Source: Stramentimicrobium sp964433555
GTDB taxonomy: Bacteria > Atribacterota > Phoenicimicrobiia > Phoenicimicrobiales > Stramentimicrobiaceae
Reading direction: 5' to 3'
DNA length: 64,000 nucleotides
Assembly: GCA_964433555.1 (NCBI GenBank)
Contig: CAYSRG010000002.1
Location: forward strand, 124,001-188,000
The position numbers and the translations under genes were made by a program. The notes beneath the pieces were generated by a model. It saw nothing but the letters and a program-made list of their open reading frames with translations. It searched no databases and had not been told where the DNA came from. Shown here one piece after another: positions 61,098 to 64,000 of this stretch (the first letter of the stretch is position 1; every line of letters begins with the position of its first letter).

Positions 61098-62967
61098 CTT
61101 CTATCACCTCTATTGCCCCTGTTGGACAGGTATACTGACATAATCCACAACCAAAACAATCAGTAGTAATCTCCATAAAAGCTTTGCTATGTTCAGTTTT
61201 GGGATGAAATATCATTGCTGGACAAGCTAATTGATTTAAACAAATGCGGCAACCGGTACATTTACTTATATCAACCTTGAACTTATTAAGTTTCACTCTT
61301 CTTCTCTTTGCCTGCAGGGCACATTCCCGACGAGATATTACCACTGAAACACCAGGATATTCTATTGCTTCTTCAATAACTTTTATAGATTCCTCAGGAT
61401 TATAAGGATCGATAATATTAATTTTATCTACTCCACAACCCTGGCAGATATTCACAAGATCCACTCTTTTGGTATCAGTCTCATTCAAATAAATAGTTCC
61501 AGGATTTTCTTCAAAACCGGTCATGGCAGTCCATCCATTATCCAAGATGATTACAGCTAAAGGAACCTTTTGATACACTGCATTAATCAAGGGGGGGATA
61601 CCAGCATGAAAAAAGGTAGAATCACCAATAGTAGCGACAACAGGTTTTTTTATGCCAGCCCACTTAAATCCTTGTGCCATACCGATACTGGCACCCATAG
61701 CAACTTCAGTCCAGCAGCTTTCAAAGGGCTTATTCATTCCTAAGATAGTACAGCCAATATCCCCCGTAATAATGATTTCATCTTTTTTGTACCTTAAATT
61801 TTTAATAGCTTTATTGAGGGCATAATAAGTCCCTCGATGGGGGCAGCCGGTACAAAAAGAGATGGGGCGCTTAACCTGTAATTTTTTGGTATCCTTAATT
61901 ATTTCCTGATTATTTTCTATGGCAAACTTTTTCTGGTAAAGGGCTTCCAGGCCTTTCTTGATATCGGTAAAGGAATAGTCTCCTATCAATGATAAGGTCT
62001 TATCAAGTTTACCCATAATTTCTACTTTTTTACCTATTTGGAAAGCCAATCTCATTACTTCTGTTTCTATGAGTGGCTCTAATTCTTCCAAAACTAATAA
62101 CCGGTCAACAGTTTTTAAAAATTCCTTAATTCTATCCTCAGGTAGAGGGTGTACTAATCCAATCTTTAGCCAGGATATTTCTATTGGAAATCTCCTTAAT
62201 ACCTCCCGCAGAGTTCCCTCCACCGCTCCACTATAAATCACTCCATATTTAGTATTAGCAAAGTGCGTTTCATTTACCTTAATTCCCGATTCAGTAATAT
62301 AAGAATCACCAATTTTGAGGGATTCAGCTAACCTATCAAGTGCATCCCGATGTTGTGCCATACAGAGAGCTGCGCCTGCTTTGGTATATTTGGTTATATC
62401 ATGCTTAAAATATGTTTCTCTCTTTTCAATTGTCATTTTTTTACTTATTTCTACATCAGAGGCAGTATGAGAAATATCTGTGGTTGATCTTAGTAGAACA
62501 GGCCCCTGTATTTTTTCAGAAATGTCAAAAGCTGCTTTAACATAATCCAGGCATTCTTGCTGAGAAGCAACATCAAGCATAGGTACAATCATTGATCTTG
62601 CATAATACCGGGAATCCTGCTCTGCCATTCCGGCATGTACTCCCGGATCATCAGCCACAAAAATAACTAATCCACCAGTACAACCGCTATAAGCAACATT
62701 GGCTATAGAATCTGAAGCTACATTCAATCCAGACATTTTCATAGTAACCAGGGCTCTCTTTCCTGCCCAGGCAGCACCCGCGGCTATTTCAAAAGCTACT
62801 TTTTCATTTATACTCCACTCAATATGGAAATCTAATTCTTTTCTTTTCGCCATTAGGCTTAAAATAACCTCTGTTGAGGGGGTACCAGGATAGCCAGCAA
62901 CCACTTCCACCCCTGCTGCCATTGCTCCTTCAGCAATGGCTTCATTACCAGTAAGTAATTTTTTCAA
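61087..62967 (-). CDS. iorA: Indolepyruvate ferredoxin oxidoreductase alpha subunit
   Basis: IorA carries thiamine diphosphate and two [4Fe-4S] clusters. The 626-residue protein has the pyrimidine-binding domain EGAMAAGVEVVAGYPGTPST near residue 12 and FCTGCPHRGTYYALNKAI near 372. The diphosphate-binding motif runs from TIGDSTFFHAGIPPLINAV to LDNGWTAMTGF, near 448-482. Two C-terminal cluster motifs are CTGCRICLNQLACP near 572 and CFGCGLCQYTCPTGA near 605. Start is TTG behind AAAGGAG. The enzyme uses indole-, phenyl- or hydroxyphenyl-pyruvate, fitting the aminotransferase gene next to it. Confidence 0.95.
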   Translation of the reverse strand: MKKLLTGNEAIAEGAMAAGVEVVAGYPGTPSTEVILSLMAKRKELDFHIEWSINEKVAFEIAAGAAWAGKRALVTMKMSGLNVASDSIANVAYSGCTGGLVIFVADDPGVHAGMAEQDSRYYARSMIVPMLDVASQQECLDYVKAAFDISEKIQGPVLLRSTTDISHTASDVEISKKMTIEKRETYFKHDITKYTKAGAALCMAQHRDALDRLAESLKIGDSYITESGIKVNETHFANTKYGVIYSGAVEGTLREVLRRFPIEISWLKIGLVHPLPEDRIKEFLKTVDRLLVLEELEPLIETEVMRLAFQIGKKVEIMGKLDKTLSLIGDYSFTDIKKGLEALYQKKFAIENNQEIIKDTKKLQVKRPISFCTGCPHRGTYYALNKAIKNLRYKKDEIIITGDIGCTILGMNKPFESCWTEVAMGASIGMAQGFKWAGIKKPVVATIGDSTFFHAGIPPLINAVYQKVPLAVIILDNGWTAMTGFEENPGTIYLNETDTKRVDLVNICQGCGVDKINIIDPYNPEESIKVIEEAIEYPGVSVVISRRECALQAKRRRVKLNKFKVDISKCTGCRICLNQLACPAMIFHPKTEHSKAFMEITTDCFGCGLCQYTCPTGAIEVIEDVE

Positions 62968-62995
62968 ACCTATTTCTCCTTTCTGCTCTTCTACT

Positions 62996-64000
62996 CTATC
63001 TAATTATTTCAGTTAAAACCTGAATAAATTTTTCATTTTCAGAGTGAGTTCCGATAGTCACCCGAATAAAAGTAGGAGTTCCATATATTTTTCCAGGTCT
63101 AACAATAACTCCTTTTCTTAAACACTTTTCAAAAAATAATTGGCTATCTTCTTTTAAATCAATAAAAATAAAATTTGTTTCAGTGGGAAGGTAGAATAAA
63201 TTGAGTTTATCTAACTCTTGGTAGAGATATTTCTTACCTTCTTTGTTTACTTTTAAAACCTGCTGATAATGAGTCTCATCATCTAAGGAGGCCAGGGCAG
63301 CAACTTGAGCCAGCCGATTAGTAGTAAAAGGATTAACTACCCTTCTTAGGTAGCCAATTAATTCTGGTTTGGCAATACCATAACCTATTCTAATTCCGGC
63401 TATCCCTGCTATTTTGGAGAAGGTACGCAGGATGATTACGTTCTTCCCATCTAAAACATAAGAAAGGCTATCAGGATAGTCCTTATCTTCTACATAGTCA
63501 TAGTAGGCCTCGTCGAAAACGACAATGACATCTTCAGGAATCTGTCTCATCATCTTATCGACTGAATTTTTCTTTACAATTGTACCGGTTGGATTATTGG
63601 GATTACAAAGATAAATCATTTTACTTTTCCCAGTAATTCTTTTAGTTATTGCCTCCAAATCAAAACAGAAATCTTTTAATCTGACTGTAACGAACTCTCC
63701 ACCCATAATTTTGGTAATGGTTTCATAGGCAGGGAAGGTGGTTTCACTTGTCATAACTTCATCACCCTGGTTAATAAAAGCCATGCCAGTAAGGTCAATA
63801 ATATTGTCTGCTCCATTACCAATAATAATAAAATCTTCACTGATATTTAATTTTTTTGCTAATTTCTCTCTTAATACTCTACTGGTACCTTCGGGATAAA
63901 AATTAATATTTTTAATTTCTCTTTCGATTGCCTCTATCGCCAAAGGTGATGGCCCTATGGATGTTTCATTGGACTCTAACTTAACTACTTCTTTCAATCC
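62996..64000 (-). CDS. HisC-like aminotransferase (5' end beyond window)
   Basis: This fold type I PLP aminotransferase is seen from VVKLESNETSIGPSP, which normally lies about 30 residues into HisC, so the true start is beyond the right edge; a TTG at 63997 is probably not the start. Motifs are IIGNGADNIIDLTGMAF, LCNPNNPTGTIV, VVFDEAYYDYVED and the PLP Lys in LRTFSKIAGIAGIRIGYG, ending FIRVTIGTHSENEKFIQVL. HisC-family members take histidinol phosphate or aromatic amino acids. Beside IOR, a role in making aryl pyruvates is likely, but histidine synthesis is not excluded. Confidence 0.88.
   Translation of the reverse strand, partial: GLKEVVKLESNETSIGPSPLAIEAIEREIKNINFYPEGTSRVLREKLAKKLNISEDFIIIGNGADNIIDLTGMAFINQGDEVMTSETTFPAYETITKIMGGEFVTVRLKDFCFDLEAITKRITGKSKMIYLCNPNNPTGTIVKKNSVDKMMRQIPEDVIVVFDEAYYDYVEDKDYPDSLSYVLDGKNVIILRTFSKIAGIAGIRIGYGIAKPELIGYLRRVVNPFTTNRLAQVAALASLDDETHYQQVLKVNKEGKKYLYQELDKLNLFYLPTETNFIFIDLKEDSQLFFEKCLRKGVIVRPGKIYGTPTFIRVTIGTHSENEKFIQVLTEIIR

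Noticed and set aside
1..64000. CRISPR arrays, tRNA or rRNA genes, prophage genes
   Set aside because: No regularly spaced direct repeats, cloverleaf-like sequences or phage structural genes were recognised on either strand.

Overview
The window is AT-rich bacterial chromosome, apparently from a strict anaerobe. The evidence is two tungsten-type aldehyde:ferredoxin oxidoreductases, an indolepyruvate:ferredoxin oxidoreductase, an ADP-forming acetate-CoA ligase and two sets of molybdenum hydroxylase subunits with selenium-type maturation factors. There is no respiratory chain, rRNA, tRNA or CRISPR in view. FabK and FabH, TTG/GTG starts behind strong GGAGG sites and TRAP transporters fit a Firmicutes-like or Atribacterota-like lineage. 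The sequence alone does not settle the taxon. Almost all genes lie on the minus strand; only three (DapA-like, HtpX, HAD) are on plus.

Layout. 1-2.7 kb: end of a fatty-acid operon (fabH-fabK-fabD) behind a FapR-like palindrome. 2.9-12.8 kb: housekeeping genes, namely a DapA-family aldolase, a B3/B4 protein, a spermidine operon with two SpeD paralogues, deoD, htpX, a RimK-like ligase, a PEBP protein, nadE, a HAD hydrolase and a LysE exporter. 12.8-18.7 kb: a molybdopterin operon (moeA, a MoeA-PBP fusion, moaA, a MoaC-MOSC fusion, mogA).

19.4-41.3 kb: a large catabolic locus transcribed right to left. It holds an IclR regulator, iron-dependent alcohol dehydrogenase, AOR, class III CoA transferase, a two-ATPase CUT1-type ABC importer with a small membrane protein, E1alpha/E1beta/E2 of an acetoin- or 2-oxoacid-type dehydrogenase with an SDR, a TRAP transporter, a second AOR and MoaD. 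A coherent reading is uptake of a polyol, diol or acid, oxidation to keto compounds and aldehydes, cleavage to acyl-CoA plus aldehyde, and ferredoxin-linked aldehyde oxidation by tungstopterin enzymes. The substrate is inferred, not proven. Several intergenic gaps carry long inverted repeats that probably tune or end messages.

41.4-42.1 kb: a decayed transposase/integrase. 42.2-64 kb: a second minus-strand supercluster. In transcription order it holds an aminotransferase (cut by the window edge), IorA, IorB, acetate-CoA ligase alpha and beta, two three-subunit molybdenum hydroxylases, YqeC, MocA, YqeB, XdhC, a ModE-like regulator, a MoeA-like protein, a DUF364 protein and an ABC importer (NMT1-like binding protein, SsuC-like permease, ModC-like ATPase). 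It joins amino-acid or aryl-pyruvate fermentation (aminotransferase, IOR, ADP-forming ligase) to molybdenum hydroxylases and everything needed to mature their cofactor.
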